Shown: one piece after another, positions 33,936 to 41,987 of the stretch
Layout: each line of letters starts with the position of its first letter
How positions within the stretch are numbered: position 1 is the first letter of the stretch
NCBI GenBank assembly: GCA_019359275.1
Contig: JAHHHP010000042.1
Coordinates: 1-46,427 of the forward strand
DNA: 46,427 nucleotides
Direction: 5' to 3'
Source of the DNA: Myxacorys chilensis ATA2-1-KO14
GTDB lineage: Bacteria > Cyanobacteriota > Cyanobacteriia > Leptolyngbyales > Leptolyngbyaceae
Notes under the pieces: generated by a model
Told to the model about the DNA's origin: nothing
The model's database searches: none
What the model saw: the letters and a program-made list of their open reading frames with translations, nothing else
Made by a program: the position numbers and the translations under genes

Positions 33936-36650
33936 CTAGGATTGTTTTCGCTCGATTGTCTCAACGCGGAACCGCTCGACTGAGGTCAGCAGGTCGCGGG
34001 CAACCCCAACAAGGCCTTGTAACGACCCCGACACCCGCTGTGCTTCCTGAGATGTTTCTTGAGCAGTTAGTTCTACCGATTGCATCACCTGAGACACGGC
34101 TCGTGACGTTTCCGTCTGTTCTACCGTATCAGCAGTGATAGAGCGGACAAGCGTATCAATCACACTAGAAACTTGAATAATATCTTCTAGCGATCGCTTG
34201 GCTTGTTCTGCCAGTCGAGTTCCCTCAATCACCTGTTGGGTTCCTTCTTCCATCGCCGTCATCACCGACCCGGTTTCTCCCTGAATCTGCAACACAATCT
34301 GTTCGATTTCTTTGGAGGCCTTAGCGGCGCGGTCAGCCAGTTGACGCACTTCATCGGCGACGATCGCAAAGCCTCGTCCCGCTTCTCCAGCTCGTGCTGC
34401 TTCGATACTGGCATTGAGCGCCAAGAGATTGGTTCGGGAAGCAATTTGCGAGATTAATGCCACAATTTTAGAAATCTCTTGAGAGGACTCCGCTAGACGC
34501 TTCACCTTTCGAGTCGTTTCAGCTACCGTTTCACGGATTTCTAAAATACCCGCTACAGTGCGTTCTACAGCTTCACCCCCCTTAAGAGCAGTTGAGGAAG
34601 CGGTTCGAGCAACTTCTTCTGCCTCACGAGCGCTTTCCGCCACCCGTTGAATAGAGTCTGTCATCACTTGAACAGAATTTAGAGTCACCGCCAGTTCTTC
34701 CGCTTGTCTCAACGCATCAGAAGACAAACTACGAGCAAATGTTTCATTCTCCGTCGAACTCTTGCTGACTTGACGAGCAGCTTGCTTCACCTGTTGCACA
34801 ATTTCACGGAGGTTCTGGATGGTTAAATTAAACGAATCTGCTACTGCACCTAAAACATCGGCAGTAACTTCCGCTTGAACCGTCAAATCACCTCGTGCAG
34901 CGCCTTCTACATCATCTAGCAAGCGAATGACTTGACGCTGCAAGTCTTCTTTGGCTTGCTCTTGTTCCTCTGCCTTGCGCTGGGCTTCACTGGTCGTGGT
35001 TAAAATGACCCGCGCCATCTGGTTAAACTCAGTTGCTAGCCCGCCCAATTCATCTTCTGAGTAAACTGTTGCACGAGCATTAAAGTTTCCTTGGCAGACC
35101 GATTCAAACTGACTCTTAAGATCATGCGTCGATCGCTTCATTTGCCTAGCCGTTATCTGTCCAACCGCTAAGGCAGTGCCGCCTGCACACACTCCCCCTG
35201 CCAGTGCCATCAAAATTCCAGTGGTTCGGAGCTGTGAAACCACCGCCGTATTATTCTGCTGAGTGGCAGAATTTGCCGAAACAAAACTAACGGCTGCAAC
35301 AGCAACGGCTGAAACTATCCCGGATGCCAGAGCAGTAATCATTTGCTTAGAGGCAAACGAAGCATTTTCTAACGGAGCTAACCAGCCTTGTTCAACTGTA
35401 GGAGTGGGTTCACTCGTCTGGGTTTCCAATTGAGTAAAGCTCGGAATCTGTTCGCTAGTCCCTGCAATATTAAAAAGTTCATCTTCTCGAATTGTGGAAG
35501 AACGCTCATCTTCTCCAAAATTAATATTTGCTCCCTCGGGAGAGGTAGCAATGCTGCTAGAAAACCCAAACCCACTGCTAATAGAGGGACTCGTAAAGCC
35601 AGCAGAATCTTCAGATAAGTCAAAGTCGGACAGGTTGCGTATGTCATCAAAATCGTCAAAATCATCAAGGAAGTCTGCGTTGCCTTGATTTTGATCTAGA
35701 TGCGGTGCAGAACTGCCACCATTTCTACTACCTGAATTGCTGTAAAGCGCGTCGAGGTGATTCTGCTCAACAGATGCGTCAGATTCAGAGCCGTTAGGTT
35801 CATCATAGAAGTCAGGACCTCCCATAAACAGAGTGTCTTCACCCATCGTTCGCGGGTTGAAATTCATGCCGTTGGAGGAAGGAGCTTCAGGCGATTGAGA
35901 ATGGTTAAATGCGTCGGCTTGCGGTGTAAAAGATTGAAAGTCAGCGCGATCGTCTTCTTCCTCAACTGCAAAAATACTATCAAACTCTTCTAAGACCGTT
36001 GCAGCGCCGTTGCTATTGTGAGCGGCGTGAATCGAATCCCCATCAAACGAGAACTGGTCCGCCTTCCCGTGAGTTACGCTTGCCTCAGAGCTCTGAGCAG
36101 AGGAATTTAGGGCGAACGGATCATCTATTGCTTCAGATTCTGTTGGCGTCTTTTCATTGTGATGGGAAAATGGATCGGCAAAAGGAGATTCGCTAAACAG
36201 AGCAGACTCCTCCGACTCAAACGGGAGGTCGTCCAATACAAAATTCTCGTTTAGAGAACTAGCCTTTGAGAAAGCGTTGTCTGACGCAGTTGCAAGGTGA
36301 TCGAATGCATCATGATCTGTTTCCAGATTGGTATTGAAGTTATCGGACAAATCAAAGTCATTGGATAGATCATCGGTGAATTGACCCGCATAGGCTAAAC
36401 CACTGTTGGCATAGTCTACAAACTCCGGATCGGACGTCAGAGCTAACACAGACTGGTACTGCTCCTGTGCCACCTTATATTGCTGAAGACCATAGCAGTA
36501 GATATGCCCGCACAATAGCCGCGCGCTTGGTTCTTGTGGATGGTCGTTGACCAAGCGATCGACGAGTTGAGCAGCCTCTTGATACTTGCCCTGCATATAG
36601 GCGCGTTCTGCCTGCTGATACTCTTGGGCAAATTCAGTCTCTCGTGCCAT
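33936..36650 (-). CDS. pilJ: PilJ-type methyl-accepting chemotaxis protein
   Basis: 904 residues; AGGAGGAG precedes the ATG. TPR-like helices 1-92 (ERAYMQGKYQEAAQLVDRLV); an acidic Ser/Asp/Phe-rich disordered region about 93-410; two transmembrane helices about 435-457 and 475-495 with only about 17 residues between; two HAMP-like units (about 497-550 and 590-640); and an MCP signalling coiled coil (about 650-890) with the tip NLLALNASIEAARAGEAGRGFAIVADEVRQLADR (near 735-775). It feeds the CheW/CheA-like pair below to control pilus motility. No periplasmic sensor domain is present, unlike classical chemoreceptors. The N-terminal TPR and acidic region face the cytosol and may be the sensing part. 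Confidence 0.95.
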   Translation of the reverse strand: MARETEFAQEYQQAERAYMQGKYQEAAQLVDRLVNDHPQEPSARLLCGHIYCYGLQQYKVAQEQYQSVLALTSDPEFVDYANSGLAYAGQFTDDLSNDFDLSDNFNTNLETDHDAFDHLATASDNAFSKASSLNENFVLDDLPFESEESALFSESPFADPFSHHNEKTPTESEAIDDPFALNSSAQSSEASVTHGKADQFSFDGDSIHAAHNSNGAATVLEEFDSIFAVEEEDDRADFQSFTPQADAFNHSQSPEAPSSNGMNFNPRTMGEDTLFMGGPDFYDEPNGSESDASVEQNHLDALYSNSGSRNGGSSAPHLDQNQGNADFLDDFDDFDDIRNLSDFDLSEDSAGFTSPSISSGFGFSSSIATSPEGANINFGEDERSSTIREDELFNIAGTSEQIPSFTQLETQTSEPTPTVEQGWLAPLENASFASKQMITALASGIVSAVAVAAVSFVSANSATQQNNTAVVSQLRTTGILMALAGGVCAGGTALAVGQITARQMKRSTHDLKSQFESVCQGNFNARATVYSEDELGGLATEFNQMARVILTTTSEAQRKAEEQEQAKEDLQRQVIRLLDDVEGAARGDLTVQAEVTADVLGAVADSFNLTIQNLREIVQQVKQAARQVSKSSTENETFARSLSSDALRQAEELAVTLNSVQVMTDSIQRVAESAREAEEVARTASSTALKGGEAVERTVAGILEIRETVAETTRKVKRLAESSQEISKIVALISQIASRTNLLALNASIEAARAGEAGRGFAIVADEVRQLADRAAKASKEIEQIVLQIQGETGSVMTAMEEGTQQVIEGTRLAEQAKRSLEDIIQVSSVIDTLVRSITADTVEQTETSRAVSQVMQSVELTAQETSQEAQRVSGSLQGLVGVARDLLTSVERFRVETIERKQS

Positions 36651-36954
36651 GTGCCTCCTCCTGCATGTACGCCGTTGTGCTAAAAGCTCGGCTACAAAGA
36701 TTTAATAAATTACAGAGCAATTTTGAAAAAATGAGCAGTGAGTGTAAAGTGAGAATGATACATCTGATAAGAATCAGTGAGCGCTGCGTCTGTCGAAAAA
36801 TCAATTCTCCAAAGAGCTGGAAATATTTGACCTCAAGTAGAATGGAGATCCACAGACTTGAACGCAATTATCCTTAAGACAGCATTCCCAGGTTTCTGGA
36901 GAAAGCGATGATTAAGCTTGATTCTACAAAGAGTTTTTGATTTTAGAGCGATTT
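36651..36954 (-). other. Intergenic gap in the pil cluster
   Basis: A 304-base A/T-rich spacer between the cheW-like and mcp-like genes, unusually long inside an operon. It has no supported gene or strong hairpin. A separate promoter for pilJ-pilL is possible. I do not see a clear one. Confidence 0.4.
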
Positions 36955-37485
36955 TCATGCTGCCCACCGCGCCGAGCGCAAAATAGCAACTTGATCGAGC
37001 AACCGCAAAAATTGTTTGTTTGCCTCATTCATCACCCATTCCCCTCGAAGAAAGGGTGAGACGCTATCCGGTACTGCGGTTGGTAGTTGTACATTCTCAA
37101 CATCGAGCCATTCCATGCCAACAATGCGATCGACAGCTAAACCGAGCATAATATCTTGGTCTTCGATCGCGATGACAGAAATCTCAGGCTTGTCCGTGTT
37201 CAACGGAACAGCATCGCCTAGAAATTGACCTAAATCTGCCACCCATACGACCCGTCCACGAACATTTAAGGTTCCGAGTAGGAGAGGCGAAACGTTGGGC
37301 ACAGGGGTAATGCGATCAGGAGATGGAGAAAGCACCTCTCGAATTCCGGTAGCAGGCAACGCAAATTCAGTTCCTGAAGAGGTATAAAATCGTAAATGTA
37401 ATTCTCCCTCTGGACTTTCAAGTTCCTGAAATTCGGGTGCTTGATCTTGCCCTCTACCCGTTAAGAAATCTGGATTTCCGACCAT
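36955..37485 (-). CDS. pilI: PilI/CheW-type coupling protein
   Basis: 176 residues from the ATG at 37485, preceded by AGG at short spacing. The frame also runs open further upstream through pilH, but that extension is not protein-like. A single CheW domain covers about residues 25-170: FYTSSGTEFALPATGIREVLSP, NVSPLLLGTLNVRGRVVWVADLGQFLG, IMLGLAVDRIVGMEWL. It couples the PilJ receptor to the PilL kinase. The start lies 11 bases after the pilH stop, so the two genes are probably translationally coupled. The neighbours pilG, pilH, pilJ and pilL give the pathway. Confidence 0.93.
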   Translation of the reverse strand: MVGNPDFLTGRGQDQAPEFQELESPEGELHLRFYTSSGTEFALPATGIREVLSPSPDRITPVPNVSPLLLGTLNVRGRVVWVADLGQFLGDAVPLNTDKPEISVIAIEDQDIMLGLAVDRIVGMEWLDVENVQLPTAVPDSVSPFLRGEWVMNEANKQFLRLLDQVAILRSARWAA

Positions 37486-37496
37486 CACACCTGTCT

Positions 37497-37862
37497 TTAA
37501 CCTCGCAACAACTGCTTTACTGTGCCGACTAGCTCGGTCGGCTGAAAGGGTTTTGCAATATAGGCGTCTGCGCCTTGCTTCATGCCCCAATAGCGATCGA
37601 ACTCTTCACCTTTTGAGGAACACATTACGACAGGGACTCCCTGAGTTTTGGGGTCTGCCTTCAGTCGACGACACACCTCATACCCGTTCATGCGGGGCAT
37701 CACAATGTCCAGTACCACTAAATCAGGGCACTTTCCTTGAATGTGTTCCAACGCTTCAACTCCATCAGCGGCGACGGTCACTGTTAATCCACTGCCTTTC
37801 AGCAGATCCGTAATCATTTCCCGTTGCGTGACGCTGTCTTCCACGACCAGAACTGTACTCAT
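37497..37862 (-). CDS. pilH: PilH/CheY-type response regulator
   Basis: 121 residues, a lone REC domain: VLVVEDSVTQREMI acid pocket (Glu8, Asp9), phospho-acceptor Asp52 in DLVVLDIVMPRMNGYEVCR, the Ser/Ser pair in MCSSKGEEF, and the Lys of AYIAKPFQ. It has the long WGMKQGADAYI loop typical of PilH. AAGGGG precedes the ATG. It is one of two regulators controlled by the PilL kinase, the other being the PatA-type protein encoded upstream in the operon. Confidence 0.94.
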   Translation of the reverse strand: MSTVLVVEDSVTQREMITDLLKGSGLTVTVAADGVEALEHIQGKCPDLVVLDIVMPRMNGYEVCRRLKADPKTQGVPVVMCSSKGEEFDRYWGMKQGADAYIAKPFQPTELVGTVKQLLRG

Positions 37863-37999
37863 AACCCCTTACCTGCTTGCTGGCTGAACCGATGCCGGGA
37901 GAAATTGACTCTAGTAAACCGAAACGTCGTAATCTTAACGTACCCTCGAATGCCCACTGAATCTGACATCTGTAAAAAAGAACTTTGGGCAGTCTTACT

Positions 38000-39253
38000 T
38001 TAGGTGATATTTAATTTAAGTTCTTCTAGATCATGAGTGGATTGATCATGTGGATTAAAGGGTTCCGGTTGCCCTTGTCCAACATATTTTTCTACTAGCA
38101 TCAAAAGTTCACTCTTCCCGAACGGTTTTGTTAGATAATCGACGGCACCTACCATGCGGGCTTTAACCCGATCGATAAAGCCATCTTTGCCCGTCAGCAT
38201 GACAATTGGTGTTTGTCGAAATGCGGTGGACTGATGCAACATAGCACAGAGTTCATATCCATCTAATTCAGGCATTGATATATCACACAAAATAAGATCG
38301 GGCTTGAGTTGAAACACGAGACTTAGCGCTTTTAGAGGATCATCAATGGTACTGACTTCATATCCGTGCTGATCGAGAATATACTCGACTGCTTTGCGAA
38401 CGGTGGCTCCATCGTCAATACATACAACTCGGGGAACTCGGGTCGTCCGCCAGTCGCTGAGAGAAGGGCGGTTTGCTCCAAATTCTTCAGATGAAGGGTG
38501 CGTTAGCTGCAACCATCCTCGTTGCACATAGGGATAGATTGCCCTTGCGACTGTTAAAATATCGCGGTTTAGGTAACGTGCAATTTTGCGAAGAGAGATT
38601 TGCCCGTCGGCATAGCGATCGAGAGTCTGAAAGGTGGTTTCTGGCAGCGCTTCTCGCAGCAGAACAGCATTAGCAACGATTGGGCATTGATCCGGCGACT
38701 GCAGATGAGGCTGTAGCTGTTTCCATTCCTGCACTTGCTTGATGATGTTTGTGACTAATGGCGCAATTTCTAAAGTGGTTAGTTGAGGGGTTAACGGCGT
38801 GCCTAATTCAAACGTGAATGATCCTTGGGGCAAGCTCAACAGGTCAAACAAGGTTTCATGAACCATGTTTTGAAGAATGCTGCGTCCTTGGGCAGGAGTG
38901 AGGAGATGCGCTTCTAGCAAGGACCACAGGTAACCGTATTCAGGAGTATTGAACGGCGCGATCGCAGAAGCAACCGCCCGATCAAGCGTCGTTTCTGCCT
39001 TATAACGGCGTAAATAGTCTCTAAGGCGCGACAGATCACTTTCTGTCTCACCAGCATAAACTATTTGCCCATTGAGAAAAAATATGAACCAGGAAGGAAT
39101 GGACTGAGGCAGCCGAATGTCTGGAGATACCAGTCCACCGAAACTAGAACTGCAAGTTGGATATCCCTGCACAAACAGTTCGCCTGTACGCTGACCGAGT
39201 TCGATCAGTTGGAGGATACTACGAATATCAATCTCACTCAACTGTCCCTGCAT
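38000..39253 (-). CDS. pilG: PatA-type response regulator (PilG position)
   Basis: 417 residues. An N-terminal PATAN/DUF4388 domain covers about 1-125 (MQGQLSEIDIRSILQLIELGQRTGELFVQG). A helical middle follows. A C-terminal REC domain starts at about residue 270 (RVVCIDDGATVRKAVEYIL), with phospho-acceptor Asp324 in LILCDISMPELDG and a Lys near VDYLTKPFGKSE. This is the architecture of PatA/PilG-like cyanobacterial regulators. It is first in the pil cluster, with about 140 bases before pilH. Its promoter lies in the roughly 340-base gap shared divergently with the hmpF side. PATAN domains are thought to mediate protein contacts, perhaps pilus-motor control. Confidence 0.93.
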   Translation of the reverse strand: MQGQLSEIDIRSILQLIELGQRTGELFVQGYPTCSSSFGGLVSPDIRLPQSIPSWFIFFLNGQIVYAGETESDLSRLRDYLRRYKAETTLDRAVASAIAPFNTPEYGYLWSLLEAHLLTPAQGRSILQNMVHETLFDLLSLPQGSFTFELGTPLTPQLTTLEIAPLVTNIIKQVQEWKQLQPHLQSPDQCPIVANAVLLREALPETTFQTLDRYADGQISLRKIARYLNRDILTVARAIYPYVQRGWLQLTHPSSEEFGANRPSLSDWRTTRVPRVVCIDDGATVRKAVEYILDQHGYEVSTIDDPLKALSLVFQLKPDLILCDISMPELDGYELCAMLHQSTAFRQTPIVMLTGKDGFIDRVKARMVGAVDYLTKPFGKSELLMLVEKYVGQGQPEPFNPHDQSTHDLEELKLNIT

Positions 39254-39593
39254 TTAGTTCAACCATTTTCCAGAACGTAGATTTGCACTCAACACGACAT
39301 TGCCCTTGACGGAATTCTGTTTTTCAAACTGACTCGATTCGTTTTTTGCAACATCGGCCTTAGCCGTTCATCATGCCAACCTAAAAACGATGCAACGCTA
39401 AGGTCGCAACATCGATTTTCCCTAGAAATAGAATTAGGAATGGACATTCAGCAGGAACGCTAATTGCCCAAACATTGTATCTACTAAATTGATTAAAATG
39501 ACAAACTTTACTTAGGTTTGCCGAATACCTCAGAAATTATTACTAAAGAACAAGGGAAGAATTAGGGCTAAAGATCAAATCCCATCTGATGGT
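39254..39593. promoter_or_regulatory. Divergent upstream region, pil cluster / hmpF side
   Basis: About 340 A/T-rich bases between pilG (-) and the small ORF before hmpF (+). It should hold promoters for both directions. No strong hairpin, palindrome or RNA gene is visible. Confidence 0.45.
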
Positions 39594-39917
39594 TTGGTGG
39601 GGACAGCGATCGTAACAATCCAAAACTCGCCATCTCAACTGGGTGATCGGTCAGTGTATCTATCTAAACTCAGTGAGACGATTGGAATAGAACAAGCCTG
39701 GGCATACTTTGAGGAGAAGGACTTTGCCCAACCCATCGATTGTACTTTGCAAGCCGTTGAATTAAGTTACAACGTGCAGCTTCTTAATCGACAGTACAGA
39801 ATGATGTCGTCAGCAGATGCTTTAAAGCATTTGAGCGGATCGAACAGAATTTGGGCAAACTACATCTCTAGGATTGAGCGTAGACACGGAAGAGGACTAT
39901 CAGCGTGCTGTATCTAG
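39594..39917 (+). CDS. Unrecognised small protein overlapping the hmpF start
   Basis: 107 residues by a TTG start; other non-ATG starts are possible and the only internal Met pair is near residue 70. The frame ends 13 bases inside hmpF, which would allow translational coupling. The composition is protein-like (LSETIGIEQAWAYFEEKDFAQPIDCTLQAVELSYNVQLLNRQYRMM), but I know no family. There is no signal peptide, membrane segment or obvious fold motif. No good Shine-Dalgarno precedes it. It may be a small partner of HmpF or chance coding potential in a leader. Confidence 0.4.
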   Translation: MVGTAIVTIQNSPSQLGDRSVYLSKLSETIGIEQAWAYFEEKDFAQPIDCTLQAVELSYNVQLLNRQYRMMSSADALKHLSGSNRIWANYISRIERRHGRGLSACCI

Positions 39918-41659
39918 CAGAAGTCATCCAGAAAAAAGGCGGGATCATGGGTGGTGGCAAGTGCGAGTTGAAGCTACTTGCTTGCCAACGAACGGAACAA
40001 AACTGGTCTGCGGTTTCTGGCGATGAGTCAGTCCAAACGGAGGAGGCAAATCGCTATGGCTCTGGAACATTGCTGCTGGTTGATTTAACTGGAAGCAAGC
40101 AAGTGCAGCGCATCCAGGAAGCGAGTCGTCCCTTGGTAAGCATTCTTCAGAACTTCTCGCGCTTGCAAGAGAAGTTTAAGACACAGGAAGAAGAGATTGA
40201 GCAGTGGAAGCAGTCATTGACATATCAAAGTCAAGAATTAAACCGTCGGGAAGTGGAAATGGAATCCCGGCAAGAACAACTTCAGCAGATGGAGTCGGAC
40301 TTTGAGCACTTGGAGCAACAGCGTCAAGAGTTTGAGACAACGCGCCAAGAAGTAATGGCGCAGCAAGAAGAAATGGAGCGCCAACGCCAAGAGATGCAGG
40401 GCGCGTGGGATCAGCTGCAAGGGCAAAAGCAGCAGCTTGAAGACCGACGAGCAGAGTTGTTGGGAGCATCAGTGTTAGATGCCGGAAAAGCGCAGGTCAT
40501 TCATCAACTTTTGGAGCAAATTTGTGATGGAAGTGCTTCTTCAGAGCAGATAAACATTCACCTTCAGCAGCTTTATGAGATTCTGGGTCAGCAGCAAACT
40601 ATTCTGACGCACCACTGGCACATGTTGGAGCAACACCAGCAAGCCTTGCACCAAAGGCAGGAAGAAACTGAGCAGCAGTCGCAAAGATTAGAGCAGCAGT
40701 GGCATGCTTGGCATCAAGCTCAGGAAGCAGTAGAGCAGGCGCGAATTGAGGCGAAGTCGCAAGAATTGGTGTTGAGCACTAAACAGGAGCACGCGCAATT
40801 TGTGAGTTTGCAAATTGCGTGCTCCAACGAGTTATACCAGCAACTCAGCCAAATAACCGCAGGAGGTACAGTCAACGAGACAACCCAAGTGGATCTCAAT
40901 GCTCTAGAAACTATGCCTTTGCAGGACCTGCAAGCGATCGCTAAGACGTTACAGAAAGAGTTTGATCAGTCTTCTCAGTTTGTTCACGGACAGGAAGAGG
41001 AACTTGATCTCAAAGAAAAGGAACTTGAAGCCCTCAGAGCAACAATTCAGCAGGTGAGTGAGTTCGATCGCATGAGCTTAGAGGCTGAGTTGGCTGATGA
41101 GCAAGATGCCTATCAGTTTCTCAATCAAACGCTGGTTGGGCAGCGCCGTAGTCTTATCGAGAAAGAGACGATTTTACGTCAGCATAAAGCAGTCATCGCT
41201 AGAAGAACAGGTAAACCCGATCCAACGCTGGTCAATAGCAGCATTGATCTAAGTCCGGTTTTAGCGCAGATCGATGTTCAGCGCCAACAGCAAGCAGAAG
41301 AGCTAGAAACCATCGAGGCTCAAATTGACCAGATTCGCAGTGCTGTTCAGCAAGCGCAAGAGCAGATGAATACGCAAGCTGAGGAGCAAAATGCGAAACG
41401 TCATGATTTGAGACAGCTTGAGGAGACACTTCAAGCTCAAAGAGCGTCCACCGCCGAGGTCATTGGCAAAGTCTCGCTTTACCACGAGATACTTCAACCG
41501 ATTCAAGATTTGGTGACAGGACTTCATCAATCCCTTGATGCGATCACGGCTTTGCTCTCTCAGCAGCAAGAAGTCGGTCACCATCATCAGCAAGGGATTG
41601 AGCAGATGAGGCAGATGATTACAGACCTGACGCAGAAGCCTGAGTTCGCGACGGTTTAA
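39905..41659 (+). CDS. hmpF: HmpF pilus motility protein
   Basis: 584 residues from a GTG start with GAAGAGGA upstream. A conserved globular start (VLYLAEVIQKKGGIMGGGKCELKLLACQ; LVDLTGSKQVQRIQEASRPLV) precedes a very long coiled coil rich in Gln and Glu (about residues 85-580). This matches what I remember of HmpF, a filamentous-cyanobacterial protein needed for pilus-driven hormogonium motility and found at cell poles near the pilus machinery. The identification is from memory of the N-terminal pattern. It faces away from the pil chemotaxis genes, in the usual functional neighbourhood. Confidence 0.85.
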   Translation: MLYLAEVIQKKGGIMGGGKCELKLLACQRTEQNWSAVSGDESVQTEEANRYGSGTLLLVDLTGSKQVQRIQEASRPLVSILQNFSRLQEKFKTQEEEIEQWKQSLTYQSQELNRREVEMESRQEQLQQMESDFEHLEQQRQEFETTRQEVMAQQEEMERQRQEMQGAWDQLQGQKQQLEDRRAELLGASVLDAGKAQVIHQLLEQICDGSASSEQINIHLQQLYEILGQQQTILTHHWHMLEQHQQALHQRQEETEQQSQRLEQQWHAWHQAQEAVEQARIEAKSQELVLSTKQEHAQFVSLQIACSNELYQQLSQITAGGTVNETTQVDLNALETMPLQDLQAIAKTLQKEFDQSSQFVHGQEEELDLKEKELEALRATIQQVSEFDRMSLEAELADEQDAYQFLNQTLVGQRRSLIEKETILRQHKAVIARRTGKPDPTLVNSSIDLSPVLAQIDVQRQQQAEELETIEAQIDQIRSAVQQAQEQMNTQAEEQNAKRHDLRQLEETLQAQRASTAEVIGKVSLYHEILQPIQDLVTGLHQSLDAITALLSQQQEVGHHHQQGIEQMRQMITDLTQKPEFATV

Positions 41660-41761
41660 GAGATCGAGGCAATCAGTCCTGAATTTAATACGATCGCTTC
41701 AATGGGCTAGCGCTAATTTCAGCATTCATCGAACTTCTTGCAAAAGTGCTTGTATTCAGAT

Positions 41762-41816
41762 AGCCGCAGCTATTTGAGCCGGATCGTGTCAGCGGTCTAG
41801 CTCTATAGCTGCGGCT
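41762..41816. repeat. Inverted repeat between hmpF and the EAL gene
   Basis: AGCCGCAGCTAT at 41762-41773 and its exact complement at 41805-41816 form a possible 12-base stem with a 31-base loop. It lies in the 328-base gap where two convergent genes end. It has no T-run on either side, so it may act as a 3' stability element or be a small repeat element rather than a textbook terminator. Confidence 0.55.
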
Positions 41817-41987
41817 TCAGTGTATAAAACACTTCGTTGATGTAGCCTTTCGACAAATTTCGTGGTGAGCGTCGAAACGCTCCGTGCAAACGACGTATTC
41901 AGAAATTGCTTTCATACAAGAACGATCGCGCGTCTCCTCAGAAGTGCGGCGGCGAATTGCAGGTAATCCCTCTGCACTTACAAAATT

